In this document: positions 1 to 8,698 of the stretch, one piece after another | Numbering within the stretch: the stretch's first letter is position 1 | Layout: each line of letters starts with the position of its first letter | Origin: JAGOTP01 sp964582475 | GTDB lineage: Bacteria; Patescibacteriota; Patescibacteriia; 2-12-FULL-60-25 | DNA length: 64,000 bases | Assembly: GCA_964582475.1 (NCBI GenBank) | Contig: CAZOQS010000001.1 | Coordinates: 310,001-374,000, forward strand | Direction: 5' to 3' | The notes under the pieces: model-generated | What the model was told of the DNA's origin: nothing | The model's database searches: none | What the model saw: the letters and a program-made list of their open reading frames with translations, nothing else | Translations under genes and position numbers: made by a program

Positions 1-826
1 TCAACGACGTATCCCTGCATAGCTGAACAGGGGAAGTCGTTCCATTCTCCATCTTGAGATGCATACATGTATCCACAGTCTTCGCCTACACCGTGATCGT
101 TTGGTTCATTGTCGGCCCATCCATGGTATCGGCCGTCGATCGCCGCACCGCCCGCGCCTCCTCGACCAGAATAAAATGCTGTTCCCGTCTCAGGGCCAGT
201 TGCCCATATCCAGGTGTCTTCTATCGCTGCGTCTGTCGCACCCAACCAGCCATCACCCGAGATGCGTTCATAGACAAAGGTGTTTTCTGTACTTGAGGCG
301 ATGGTCGCAAGATACCCGCTTGATCCGTAGGCGGTCAGTGCTTCAGCCGCTGTCTTTGCTTGTGCCCAGGTATAGCTTCCAGAAATGAATTGGTATAGGT
401 GACCGTTATCTGTGAAGAATACCTCCCCATCGTTTACAAGAGATACTTCAAGGGTATCCGTTCCAAGGGTGGCTCGGGTATAGCGTAATGTGGCGAGTGC
501 GGTGTTAATATCTGCCACTGTTCCGGTAAAATTGATTGTCCCTCCTGTTGATGCTCCAGCAAATGTAAGACCATCGGTAGTAAGCATTGATAAACTCCCA
601 TTACTCACCCGTAGCTGTACGGGTGTTGTCGATGCAGAAGCTCCCACGATTTGGAAACCCGTGATCGCCGTTGCAACGTTCGGTGTTGTGGTGGCGTTTG
701 TTCCGCTTGTCAGAGAGAGTTCTGCATGTGCGGATGGAGCAAATAAGAGCGTAGAAAATGCCATGAAAAAAGCCACGCTCGCTACTTGAAGAATTGTGCG
801 AGGGATATCACAAAAAAAGGTACGCA
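1..826 (-). CDS. Secreted C-type lectin-like protein, C-terminus outside window
   Basis: Hand translation of the minus strand gives an uninterrupted frame from an ATG at 826 to the left edge (275 codons), so the stop is not seen. Residues 1-36 form a signal peptide ending near APSAHA. A beta-rich, Thr-rich region follows, then from about residue 140 a C-type lectin-like domain: GHLYQF start, YTWAQAK helix, WLGATD strand, an EPND sugar/calcium-type motif, the Cys of EDCGYM, and EWNDFPC. In the family, EPN plus WND usually marks calcium-dependent glycan binding. It probably acts at the cell surface in adhesion. It lies 62 bp after the cupredoxin gene on the same strand with no hairpin between, so read-through from the copper operon is possible. 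The lectin call is strong; the ligand is unknown. Confidence 0.85.
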
Positions 827-888
827 TAGATTGCGCCTATTTTACCATGAAAGAACTCAAGGTGTTAGTTTCCGTTTTTTGTTTTTTG

Positions 889-1287
889 TTAGTTAAAGTT
901 GACCGTGAAATTGTACATTCCCATCGAGCAGACTCCTTTGATCGTCGTTCCTGGTTGCTGGGGAGGAATTTCAATTGGCGTTGTTCCTGACGAGGGAAGC
1001 ATGGTGCGATATCCGATCGCGGGAATCGTCAGCGCGGACGAGCAGTCAAAGGTCCCATTCGTTTGAACATTGATGACCGTCGGGGTGTTTGCTTTGGCGA
1101 GCGTTACTCGAGGTGCATATCCGCCTTTAGCGTTGATCTCAATCACTTGCTTCCCCTCAACGACGGAAACGTTTGTCTGCCCGCTTGGATCGATGGGGGA
1201 CGTGGACCTATCTCCACGCAGAAGGAAGAAGATCCCACTCACCGCAAGCACCATGACCACGATAGAACCGATAAGGACTTTGTTCAT
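889..1287 (-). CDS. Membrane-anchored cupredoxin-like copper protein
   Basis: This 132-residue protein starts at the ATG at 1287; the upstream in-frame extension overlaps the neighbouring gene and is not needed. Residues 1-24 form an N-terminal membrane anchor, with the rest outside. The soluble part resembles the EfeO/cupredoxin_1 fold: conserved Cys in TFDCSSAL and a C-terminal GVCSMGMY motif that supplies Cys and Met of a type-1-like copper site. The gene is last in the csoR-DUF305-copA-HMA/DsbD-like run, 25 bp after the transporter. In related bacteria such cupredoxins occur beside, or fused to, the same transporter family. Role inferred: periplasmic copper binding or electron transfer. 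Confidence 0.8.
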   Translation of the reverse strand: MNKVLIGSIVVMVLAVSGIFFLLRGDRSTSPIDPSGQTNVSVVEGKQVIEINAKGGYAPRVTLAKANTPTVINVQTNGTFDCSSALTIPAIGYRTMLPSSGTTPIEIPPQQPGTTIKGVCSMGMYNFTVNFN

Positions 1288-1312
1288 AGAAACGACTGAA
1301 TGTGCGAATGGG

Positions 1313-2335
1313 TTAGAAGCTAAAGACAGGATCGATGAGACCCGCGCCGGCGAGTGTGTTGATGAGGTTGAAGATGGCGAAGAAGATGACAACCAATCCA
1401 GCCGTTTTGAAAAAGATAGCAGACTGGGCCTTTTTGTGAATACCGAGCGAGCTAAAGCTGAGGAGTGCGAGAACAGGCAGCGTCCCCAAGGCAAAGGCGA
1501 ACATGGTGAGCCCGCCCTTCAAAAAGCTCCCCGTTGTGAGCGTGTAGATTTGTATGGACTGGGTGAACCCGCACGGGAGAAAGAAGGTGACGATTCCAAC
1601 AGCCAGCGGAGTGAGAATGTGATTTGCTTTTTTGAGTCCGTGGACACGGGTTCCAAGACCCTTTGGCATCGTAGGCTGAAGCTTCTTCGCCCAGGGAAAG
1701 ATATCGAGAAGATTGATCCCCAGAATAAGCAGGACGAGGGCTACGGCGAGTCCAAGAACAAACGTTCCCGTTGCTCCAAGCTGAAAGACCGACCCCAATA
1801 GGCCAATGACGCCACCCAAGAGGAAGAATGAAACGAGGCGGCCGACATGAAACAGCGTTTGTGGCTGTACCTTGTCACCTTCCTTGGCGAAGTTCGCCGA
1901 AAGAGACAGAACGATCCCACCTACCACCGCCATACAGGTTGAAACGGAGGCGATGAGACCGATCACAAACGCGGTTCCATAGGTGACGTCTGCCGTGTTC
2001 ACCAAATTCACGATCCCGAGTTTTTGTAGGAGGATAAACGCTACGACAAAGAGAGCGGAGATCGGAAGTGCGTAGGTAAACTCAGACCAACGAATGAGGC
2101 TCTTCTCCGCTTCTAGTGAGAGGGAATACCCGTGTGGCTTCAATACCACGTTCAAGTCGTTCAGAACCTGTTCCCGAGACCGGTCTCCAAACTCTCCCGT
2201 AACTTCCACGCGCTTCTCCGCGAGCGAGGTTTTTGCGTGTGTGATTCCCTGTACCTCTTTCAGTTCACTCTCGGTAAGAATCACACAGGCAGTACAGTGC
2301 ATGCCGCTCACATGAAAGGTAAACGTTTGTGTCAT
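1313..2335 (-). CDS. HMA domain fused to DsbD-like/TauE-SafE-type membrane protein
   Basis: The 340-residue protein begins with a heavy-metal-associated domain (residues 1-75, GMHCTAC metal-binding CxxC). It continues with six or more membrane helices of the cytochrome-c-biogenesis/DsbD_2 type, often labelled sulfite exporter TauE/SafE. Conserved Cys residues sit in the first helix of each half: STCMAV and LPCGFTQ, the latter matching the PCG signature of the DsbD/CcdA group. The protein may move electrons or copper across the membrane. It follows copA with a 1-bp gap (copA stop at 2337, this ATG at 2335), so translation is probably coupled. The substrate cannot be told from sequence. Confidence 0.87.
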   Translation of the reverse strand: MTQTFTFHVSGMHCTACVILTESELKEVQGITHAKTSLAEKRVEVTGEFGDRSREQVLNDLNVVLKPHGYSLSLEAEKSLIRWSEFTYALPISALFVVAFILLQKLGIVNLVNTADVTYGTAFVIGLIASVSTCMAVVGGIVLSLSANFAKEGDKVQPQTLFHVGRLVSFFLLGGVIGLLGSVFQLGATGTFVLGLAVALVLLILGINLLDIFPWAKKLQPTMPKGLGTRVHGLKKANHILTPLAVGIVTFFLPCGFTQSIQIYTLTTGSFLKGGLTMFAFALGTLPVLALLSFSSLGIHKKAQSAIFFKTAGLVVIFFAIFNLINTLAGAGLIDPVFSF

Positions 2336-2336
2336 A

Positions 2337-4595
2337 TCAGAGCTTCTTGGTCTTAAGACGTAAGGAATTGCTCACCACGGACACACTCGAAAAGGCCATT
2401 GCTAACCCAGCAAAGACGGGGTTCAGAAGAAGGCCGAGGAACGGGTAGAGGATTCCGGAGGCGAGTGGAATGCCGATGAGGTTATAGATGAAGGCCCAAA
2501 ATAAATTTTGTCGCACGGTGCGCATGGTTGCGCGAGCAAGATTCACGGCCTGAGGAATTTTTGCGATGTCACCTCCGAGGAGGGTCATTCCCGCGGACTC
2601 GATCGCGACGTCTGTTCCCGTTGCCATCGCCATTCCAACATCTGCCTGCACCAAGGCGGGTGCATCGTTGATTCCATCGCCTACCATCACAACCCGCTGC
2701 CCGGCGTTCTGCAGTGCTTTAATCTTATCCGCCTTTTCCTGAGGCATCACTTCCGCAAGCACCGTTTCAATACCAACTAGGTTGGCGATATAGGCTCCTG
2801 TTCGTGCATTGTCGCCTGTTAGCATGACCGTCTTTAATCCCATGCGATGCAATCGGTGAATGACCTCTTTCGCCCCCTCTTTGATCGTATCGCTGATCGC
2901 GATCAATCCAACCTCTTTTTTATCGACACAGACGACAACGACAGTCTTCCCCTGAGACTGAAGCTGGATAATCTTTTCCTGGAGAGGGGAGTTCTGATCT
3001 ATCGGTTTCCGCACCATGACTCGTTTTCCATCAAGTAAGCCTTCAACTCCAATCCCTTCGAGCGCTTGAAACTCCGCTACGTTTTCTGATGGTCTGTCTC
3101 CCGCTTTACGTACGATGGCTTGTGCCAGAGGATGTTCGGAATGGTTCTCTAAACGCGCGGCAAGGTCTACCAGCGTTTTCTCGTCATAGGCTGCATCGAG
3201 CGTCATAACATCTGTTACTTCCGGCGCTCCACGGGTGATGGTTCCTGTTTTATCGAAGACAACGGTTGTGACATGACTAAGACGTTCCAAGCTTTCCGCA
3301 TCTTTGATCAATATTCCGTGCTCGGCTCCTCTTCCGACGCCAACGATGATCGCCGTTGGGGTTGCGAGACCGAGTGCGCATGGACACGCAATAACCAATA
3401 CACCTACAAACGAAAGGAGGCCGAAAGAGAAGGCGGTTGAGAATCCGAGATAGGCGGAGCCAATCGTTAGCCACAGAACAAAGGAGAGAGCGGCGATCAC
3501 AAGAACGATTGGAACAAAGATTCCAGAGATACGATCTGCCATCGCTTGAATGGGTGCTTTCGACCCCTGTGCTCGTTCAACCAGTGAGATGATTTGCGAT
3601 AAGACCGTATCCGATCCGATCTTTGTCGCCTTGATAATGATGCTGCCTTGTTTGTTGATGGTTGAACCGATCACCACGTCGCCCTTCTGCTTATCAACGG
3701 GAATCGATTCGCCGGTCACCATGGATTCATCAATCGAGGTTGATCCCTCCACGATCTCCCCATCAACGGGAATTTTCATTCCCGGCTTTACCCGAATACG
3801 CTCATCGAGTTGAACCTGATCGATCGGAATCTCTATTTCCGCGCCATCACGAATGACGAGCGCTGTCTTTGCTTGTAGTCCGAGCAGTTTTTGAATTGCT
3901 TCTCCGGTGCGGAGTTTAGAGCAGGCTTCGAGGTACTTCCCCAGCAAAACAAAGCCGATGACGACGATCGTCACATCAAAATAGGTGTATTCCGGTACCT
4001 GTAACAGCTCGCGCACGCCTGGAACGAGGGTGATCAGTGAACTATAGACATAGGCTACGAGCGTTCCAATCCCAATCAGACTATCCATATTTGCCGTACG
4101 GTAACGGACAAAGGTGAGGAAGCCTTGAATAAAGGGTTTCCCTGCCCAGAAAATAACAATGGTGGCTAAAATAAAGGACAGGATATTGAACCACTCCATC
4201 GGTAGAGGTAGATTCGGAATCGACTGAAACAAACGAGCGGCGATGTCCCACATCATGAGGACGAAAACCATCAGAGCGATCGGGAGAACAAACTGAACGC
4301 GCCCTTTCTGCTCTTCGAGTTCTCTTAGTTTTTCGTGCTCACTTTGATTCATCCCGAGATGGTCCGCATGATCACTGGTTTTTTCATCGGAGATAAAACG
4401 GTATCCAAGAGGCTCAAGCTGCTCATTGATTTGTTCAACGGGAGCATCGCCAGATGCCATTTGAACGGTCGCTTTTTCCGTTGCAAAATTCACGTCACAC
4501 GCCTCCACGCCGGGTAGCCCCTTCACTTTTTTTGAAATAATCGTCTGACAACTCGCGCAGTGCATCCCGTGAACGCGAAACGTCTCGGTTGTCAT
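2337..4595 (-). CDS. copA: Copper-exporting P1B-type ATPase
   Basis: CopA pumps Cu(I) out of the cytoplasm using ATP. The start is the ATG at 4595, directly after the DUF305 stop; a longer reading overlaps that gene. The 752-residue protein has an N-terminal HMA domain with GMHCASC, eight predicted membrane helices, the actuator motif TGES, the CPC copper-transport motif (IACPCALG), the phosphorylation motif DKTGT, the HP motif in SEHPLA, and the hinge GDGINDAP. All catalytic signatures are intact and the length is normal. The CPC motif and the neighbours (CsoR, cupredoxin, DUF305) argue for copper rather than zinc or cadmium. Confidence 0.96.
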   Translation of the reverse strand: MTTETFRVHGMHCASCQTIISKKVKGLPGVEACDVNFATEKATVQMASGDAPVEQINEQLEPLGYRFISDEKTSDHADHLGMNQSEHEKLRELEEQKGRVQFVLPIALMVFVLMMWDIAARLFQSIPNLPLPMEWFNILSFILATIVIFWAGKPFIQGFLTFVRYRTANMDSLIGIGTLVAYVYSSLITLVPGVRELLQVPEYTYFDVTIVVIGFVLLGKYLEACSKLRTGEAIQKLLGLQAKTALVIRDGAEIEIPIDQVQLDERIRVKPGMKIPVDGEIVEGSTSIDESMVTGESIPVDKQKGDVVIGSTINKQGSIIIKATKIGSDTVLSQIISLVERAQGSKAPIQAMADRISGIFVPIVLVIAALSFVLWLTIGSAYLGFSTAFSFGLLSFVGVLVIACPCALGLATPTAIIVGVGRGAEHGILIKDAESLERLSHVTTVVFDKTGTITRGAPEVTDVMTLDAAYDEKTLVDLAARLENHSEHPLAQAIVRKAGDRPSENVAEFQALEGIGVEGLLDGKRVMVRKPIDQNSPLQEKIIQLQSQGKTVVVVCVDKKEVGLIAISDTIKEGAKEVIHRLHRMGLKTVMLTGDNARTGAYIANLVGIETVLAEVMPQEKADKIKALQNAGQRVVMVGDGINDAPALVQADVGMAMATGTDVAIESAGMTLLGGDIAKIPQAVNLARATMRTVRQNLFWAFIYNLIGIPLASGILYPFLGLLLNPVFAGLAMAFSSVSVVSNSLRLKTKKL

Positions 4596-4596
4596 A

Positions 4597-5151
4597 TTAG
4601 TCGATGTTATACCAAGCCTTGCGCCATCCTTTGAGCGTGACAAGCGTGGTTTTTAAGAAATTCTCTACCGCATCCGCATTGTTCAGTACCTCTGCACGGC
4701 TTGATTTGGTACGGATTTCTTCCGTCATCAAAATACCCGCTTCATGATGGGCGATCAGCGCGTTCAAGAATCGTAAATCCATTTTTTCATCATAGGAACC
4801 AATCTGCGCAGGAAGCGGATCTCGTACAGTACGTGTATCGCGGTACCAGTCTTTCTTCCACTGGTACAGTTCAGCGATAAGCTTTGGCTCATCTTTTTGA
4901 ATGGCTGCAGCCAGCGACTGAATTTCTGGGCGCTGACTTTGCTCCGCCTGCTCTGCAAGAAGAATCGCTCCGCGGTGGTGGGCGGCCATGGCATTCAGAT
5001 AACGCAAGTCCACTAATCGATCGGCTGCTCCTAAATCCATCGACTTCTCATACATCATCTCCTGATACTGAGGTGTCAGGGAATATCCGGCCCCCATACC
5101 AAGAACGAACCCAACGATCAGTAATGAGAGGGCGAGCAGGTGCTTTGTCAT
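4597..5151 (-). CDS. Secreted or membrane-anchored DUF305 protein
   Basis: This 184-residue protein has an N-terminal hydrophobic anchor (residues 1-25). Two DUF305 repeats follow, marked by AAHHRGAI near residue 57 and IAHHEAGI near residue 134. DUF305 proteins are ferritin-like helical bundles whose paired His and acidic residues bind metals, and they are common in copper-resistance loci. The gene lies between csoR (4 bp gap) and copA (1 bp gap) on one transcript. Inferred role: extracytoplasmic copper binding. There is no sign of truncation. Confidence 0.88.
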   Translation of the reverse strand: MTKHLLALSLLIVGFVLGMGAGYSLTPQYQEMMYEKSMDLGAADRLVDLRYLNAMAAHHRGAILLAEQAEQSQRPEIQSLAAAIQKDEPKLIAELYQWKKDWYRDTRTVRDPLPAQIGSYDEKMDLRFLNALIAHHEAGILMTEEIRTKSSRAEVLNNADAVENFLKTTLVTLKGWRKAWYNID

Positions 5152-5155
5152 AAAA

Positions 5156-5422
5156 TTACGAGGAAAGATTGTAAAGTTTGAGAAGTTCCTGAACCGTTTT
5201 TTGTTTGTTTTCTTTCAGCTTATGCTCCAGACAATGGTCCAAGTGACCCGCCAACAACTCACGTTTTGCTCGGCGTAAGAGACCGATCACGGCATCGGCC
5301 TGTTGGATGATATCCGGACAATAGACATCGTCCTCGATCATCTGGTTCACCTTGGCGAGGGTTCCCATCGCTTGGCGACCAAGCTTCTGAGATTTGGTTT
5401 TGTTTGTCGTGAGAGGAGGCAT
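5156..5422 (-). CDS. csoR: CsoR-family copper-sensing repressor
   Basis: The 88-residue all-helical repressor belongs to the CsoR/RcnR/FrmR family. It shows the ligand set of copper sensors: Cys in VYCPDI, then His and Cys in HLDHC. RcnR and FrmR proteins differ at these positions, which favours Cu(I). It is the first gene of the copper operon and a 22-bp near-palindrome lies 23 bp upstream of its ATG. This fits auto-repression relieved by copper. No SD is visible before the ATG. The C-terminal tail is short, as in small CsoR proteins. Confidence 0.92.
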   Translation of the reverse strand: MPPLTTNKTKSQKLGRQAMGTLAKVNQMIEDDVYCPDIIQQADAVIGLLRRAKRELLAGHLDHCLEHKLKENKQKTVQELLKLYNLSS

Positions 5423-5444
5423 ACGGGAGAGGGGATAATGGATA

Positions 5445-5466
5445 ACCTATAACCTAGGGTATAGGT
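5445..5466. promoter_or_regulatory. Candidate CsoR operator
   Basis: The 22-bp site is a near-perfect inverted repeat: left half ACCTATAACCT, right half AGGGTATAGGT, with two mismatched pairs. Its centre resembles known CsoR operators, which have ATACCC and GGGTAT arms around a short middle. It lies just upstream of csoR. Assignment to CsoR rests on position and motif likeness. Confidence 0.7.
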
Positions 5467-5496
5467 TCGAAGGTGGTACGTCAAAAAAGATCGAAA

Positions 5497-5512
5497 GTTC
5501 TACATATTGTGC
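5497..5512. promoter_or_regulatory. NrdR box 1
   Basis: GTTCTACATATTGTGC matches the core of the 16-bp NrdR box (acaCwAtATaTwGtgt) at all but one of the strongly conserved central positions. A second box starts exactly 32 bp downstream. Paired boxes about 31-32 bp apart are the usual arrangement for NrdR, the ATP/dATP-sensing repressor of ribonucleotide reductase genes. Confidence 0.75.
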
Positions 5513-5528
5513 TCTAATTATTTTTCAA

Positions 5529-5544
5529 CCACTACATGTTGTGG
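5529..5544. promoter_or_regulatory. NrdR box 2
   Basis: CCACTACATGTTGTGG is a near-palindrome matching the NrdR box core (CwAtATaTwG). With box 1 it puts two sites on the same face of the helix, 32 bp apart, upstream of the zinc-ribbon gene and nrdD. The overlapping TGTGGATAA looks like a single DnaA box, but nothing else suggests an origin. Confidence 0.75.
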
Positions 5545-5618
5545 ATAAGGAAAAAAGAGGGCTTGGTTCTCAGCCCTTTACCGAAGCTATCTTGAGGGCT
5601 ACCGTGTGAGGACAGTGT

Positions 5619-5834
5619 ATGCCGAATTGCGTGACTGAGTATCGATGCAAGACGTGTCATAAGCTGTTCTTCAAAGGATTGCTCGTTGAGGGTTCCCTCG
5701 AAGTGAAATGCAAGCAGTGTCATGAGATGAATGTTATTCAAGCCACGCAATTCAACGAACTTCTATGCTTAATTAAGCACTGCCCCAACCGCGTCAGCTG
5801 GGATTCCAAAAAAGAATCCAAAGAATCCGCCTAA
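5619..5834 (+). CDS. Small Com-like zinc-ribbon protein
   Basis: A 71-residue protein with two CxxC knuckles: YRCKTCHKLF near the start and VKCKQCHEMNVI about 21 residues later. Spacing and surrounding residues resemble the zinc ribbon of phage Mu Com, a translational regulator that binds mRNA, and related small bacterial zinc ribbons. A third Cys (IKHCPN) lies in the tail. The gene has a plausible SD (GAGGA, 7 nt before ATG), unlike most neighbours, and lies between the NrdR boxes and nrdD, so it is probably co-transcribed with nrdD. The role in this operon is unknown; mRNA binding is only an analogy. Confidence 0.75.
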   Translation: MPNCVTEYRCKTCHKLFFKGLLVEGSLEVKCKQCHEMNVIQATQFNELLCLIKHCPNRVSWDSKKESKESA

Positions 5835-5905
5835 TCGCCGTTCGAACCGAGAGAAGCTCCCGAAGCTCACAGACCGTGAGTTTTTATTTTGTTCATTTTT
5901 TCCGT

Positions 5906-7981
5906 ATGACCACATCCACCACGAGTCCACCTATCGTTTTGAAGCGTGACGGGCACAAAGCTTCGTTCGACAAAGAGCGTATTTACAATGCCATTCGGCT
6001 TGCTGCAGAGGCAACAGAAGAGCTTGGTCTTCCTGAAGTTCGCCGCTTAACCGAAACGATTCTCTTGTTCGTTGGAAAAATGGCGAAGACGCGTCAAGAA
6101 ATTTCGGTCGAAGAGCTTCAGGACATTGTTGAGTTTACGCTCATGGCTTCTGGGTACTTCAAGACGGCGAAGAGCTACATTGTCTACCGGGAAAAGCGGA
6201 TGCAAGCACGTGAAACAACAAAAGTCGCGGTCGATGTCGATAAGACGATCAGTGAATACCTCAATCAATCCGACTGGCGCGTAAATGAGAATGCGAATCA
6301 AGGGTACTCGCTGGGTGGAATGATTTTAAATACCTCAGGGAAAATCACGGCAAACTACTGGCTGAGTTACATCTATCCAAAGGAAGTTCGCGAAGCGCAT
6401 ACCGAAGGGGACTTTCATCTTCACGACCTCGGGATGTTCTCTGGGTATTGCGCAGGCTGGAGCTTGCGACAGCTGCTCGAAGAGGGGTTCAACGGCGTCC
6501 CAGGCAAAGTTGAATCTGACCCACCCAAACATTTTGAGACGGCCCTGGGACAGATGGTGAATTTCCTTGGAACACTCCAAAACGAATGGGCTGGAGCGCA
6601 GGCATTTTCTTCGTTCGATACCATGCTCGCTCCGTATGCAAAGCGGGATAAGCTTTCGTATGAGCAGATCTACCAAGGAGTGCAGCAATTCGTCTTCAAT
6701 CTGAACGTACCCTCGCGCTGGGGGATGCAGACTCCGTTTACAAATATCACGCTTGATTGGGTCGCGCCGGACGATCTCAAGGAAAAGCATCCAATTATTG
6801 CCGGAGAAGAGCAGGTATTTACCTATGCCGACTGCCAGCCAGAGATGGATCTGATCAATAAAGCGTTTATCGAGATCATGACAAAAGGCGACCGGAAAGG
6901 GCGCGTCTTCACCTTCCCAATCCCGACCTACAACATCACAAAAGATTTCAAGTGGGACACGGAAAATGCCAAGCTCTTGTTTGAGATGACGTCGAAGTAT
7001 GGGATTCCGTACTTCCAGAATTTCGTGAACTCAGAACTTAATCCGAGTGACGTGCGCAGCATGTGCTGTCGCTTACAACTTGATCTACGCGTTCTACGTG
7101 CTCGTGGAGGAGGGCTGTTCGGCTCCGCTGAAATGACGGGGAGTGTCGGCGTTGTTACGATCAATCTTCCTCGCATCGCGTATCTTGCCAAAACAAAACT
7201 GAACTTCTTTGAACGACTCGGCAAGCTTATGGATACGGCGAAAATGTCGCTTGAGATCAAGCGAAAGGTTGTTCAAGACAATATCGATCGTGGTCTCCTT
7301 CCGTATACAAAGCGGTATCTTCCGTCCCTCCGAAACCACTTCTCCACGATTGGCCTCAATGGCATGAATGAAGCGTGTCTGAATCTACTCGGTGCAAACC
7401 TTGGTTCGGAGGAAGGGACCGCGTTTGCCCACGAAGTGCTTGAGTTCATGCGAGACCGGTTGATCGTGTACCAAGATGAAACAGGGACTCTCTACAATCT
7501 TGAAGCAACCCCAGCAGAGGGTGTGACCTACCGTTTCGCCAAAGAGGACCAGGCGCGCTACCCAGGCATCATTCAAGCGGGGACAGCTGATGCCCCGTAT
7601 TACACGAACTCGACGCATCTTCCTGTTGGCTATACAGATGATCCGCTCGCCGCGCTCGATCATCAGGACGCGTTGCAGACGAAGTATACCGGCGGCACGG
7701 TGCTCCATCTCTTCTTGGGTGAACGGGTACGTGACTGGAAGACGTGCGCGAGTTTCGTCAAAAAAGTCGCGGAAGCATACCATCTCCCGTACTTCACGAT
7801 CACACCAACCTTCAGCATCTGTCCGAAGCACGGCTATCTGACAGGAGAAGTTCAGACGTGTCCGACCTGTGAATCAACCTGCGAAATCTGGTCGAGAATT
7901 GTGGGCTACTTCCGCCCGGTCGACCAATGGAATAAAGGAAAGAAGAGTGAATATAAAGAACGTACAGAATACGTTGTATGA
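5906..7981 (+). CDS. nrdD: Anaerobic ribonucleoside-triphosphate reductase
   Basis: NrdD reduces NTPs to dNTPs without oxygen, using a glycyl radical. The ATG at 5906 is chosen because the ATP-cone begins directly after it (VLKRDGHKASFDKERIYNAI); a GTG at 5876 would add ten unconserved residues. The 691-residue protein has the allosteric ATP cone (about 10-100), the large barrel, a C-terminal zinc site (CPKHGY and CPTCESTC), and the glycyl-radical motif RIVGYFRPV with Gly near residue 666. It overlaps nrdG by 4 bp (ATGA). The upstream NrdR boxes suggest repression when dNTPs are plentiful. This is an intact gene. Confidence 0.96.
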   Translation: MTTSTTSPPIVLKRDGHKASFDKERIYNAIRLAAEATEELGLPEVRRLTETILLFVGKMAKTRQEISVEELQDIVEFTLMASGYFKTAKSYIVYREKRMQARETTKVAVDVDKTISEYLNQSDWRVNENANQGYSLGGMILNTSGKITANYWLSYIYPKEVREAHTEGDFHLHDLGMFSGYCAGWSLRQLLEEGFNGVPGKVESDPPKHFETALGQMVNFLGTLQNEWAGAQAFSSFDTMLAPYAKRDKLSYEQIYQGVQQFVFNLNVPSRWGMQTPFTNITLDWVAPDDLKEKHPIIAGEEQVFTYADCQPEMDLINKAFIEIMTKGDRKGRVFTFPIPTYNITKDFKWDTENAKLLFEMTSKYGIPYFQNFVNSELNPSDVRSMCCRLQLDLRVLRARGGGLFGSAEMTGSVGVVTINLPRIAYLAKTKLNFFERLGKLMDTAKMSLEIKRKVVQDNIDRGLLPYTKRYLPSLRNHFSTIGLNGMNEACLNLLGANLGSEEGTAFAHEVLEFMRDRLIVYQDETGTLYNLEATPAEGVTYRFAKEDQARYPGIIQAGTADAPYYTNSTHLPVGYTDDPLAALDHQDALQTKYTGGTVLHLFLGERVRDWKTCASFVKKVAEAYHLPYFTITPTFSICPKHGYLTGEVQTCPTCESTCEIWSRIVGYFRPVDQWNKGKKSEYKERTEYVV

Positions 7982-8679
7982 TTATCTCCGGCTTTCAGCC
8001 CCTGAGTTTGCTCGATTATCCAGGAATCATCTGCTCGATTGTGTTTACTCAGGGTTGCCCCTTTCGTTGCGTGTATTGCCATAATCCTGAACTAATCCCT
8101 GCCGAGGCGCCCGATGCAAATAGTATATTAAAAGAGGAAGAGATCATCGATCATCTCATTCGCCGGAAGAATATCGTAGAAGGAGTCTGCATTACGGGAG
8201 GGGAGCCCACCGTTCATCCCGATCTTCCGGACTTCATCAGAAAGGTGAAGAGGTTGGGGATGCTGGTGAAGCTTGATACGAATGGATTAAGTCCGCGCAT
8301 GATTGAGCAGCTCATCAAGGACCGGCAAGTAGACTTTTTTGCCATGGATCTCAAGCACACGTGGGAACGCTATGCGGAAGTTATCGGGATCAATCAACAA
8401 AAGGTAATCGATAACTGTCGAGAAACGTTTCGTCTGATTCAAGATTCCTCCGTTCCACACGAGTTTCGTACGACCGTCTATTCAGGTCTCCATGCAAAAG
8501 AGGAGCTAGAAGAAATCGCCAGCCAACTCCGTGAAGGGGAGCGTTATGCACTGCAGGAAATTCGTTATGGAAAAACGTTGGATCCTACGTTAGCGCGGAC
8601 AGTGCCACTGAATCTGGAAGCCGTTGCTCAGGGTATTCGGACAAAGTATCCTTATCTGCAGATCGAAGTACGGTCCTAA
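7978..8679 (+). CDS. nrdG: Anaerobic RNR-activating radical SAM enzyme
   Basis: NrdG uses S-adenosylmethionine and a 4Fe-4S cluster to generate the glycyl radical on NrdD. The 233-residue protein carries the radical-SAM motif CPFRCVYC at about residues 28-35 and a GGEPT motif that contacts SAM. The ATGA overlap with nrdD implies coupled translation and stoichiometric supply. Its length resembles the NrdG2/PflA-like type (about 230 residues) rather than the short enterobacterial form. Confidence 0.95.
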   Translation: MIISGFQPLSLLDYPGIICSIVFTQGCPFRCVYCHNPELIPAEAPDANSILKEEEIIDHLIRRKNIVEGVCITGGEPTVHPDLPDFIRKVKRLGMLVKLDTNGLSPRMIEQLIKDRQVDFFAMDLKHTWERYAEVIGINQQKVIDNCRETFRLIQDSSVPHEFRTTVYSGLHAKEELEEIASQLREGERYALQEIRYGKTLDPTLARTVPLNLEAVAQGIRTKYPYLQIEVRS

Positions 8680-8698
8680 GCTATCTGCATATTTCTCT

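Noticed and set aside
1070..1801. 243-codon plus-strand open frame
   Set aside because: It is antisense to the HMA/DsbD-like and cupredoxin genes, whose motifs are clear. Composition is Glu/Arg/Lys-rich without any domain, as expected of a shadow frame.
5540..5548. TGTGGATAA, a perfect DnaA box
   Set aside because: Single copy overlapping an NrdR box, with no dnaA/dnaN, no box cluster and no AT-rich unwinding region.
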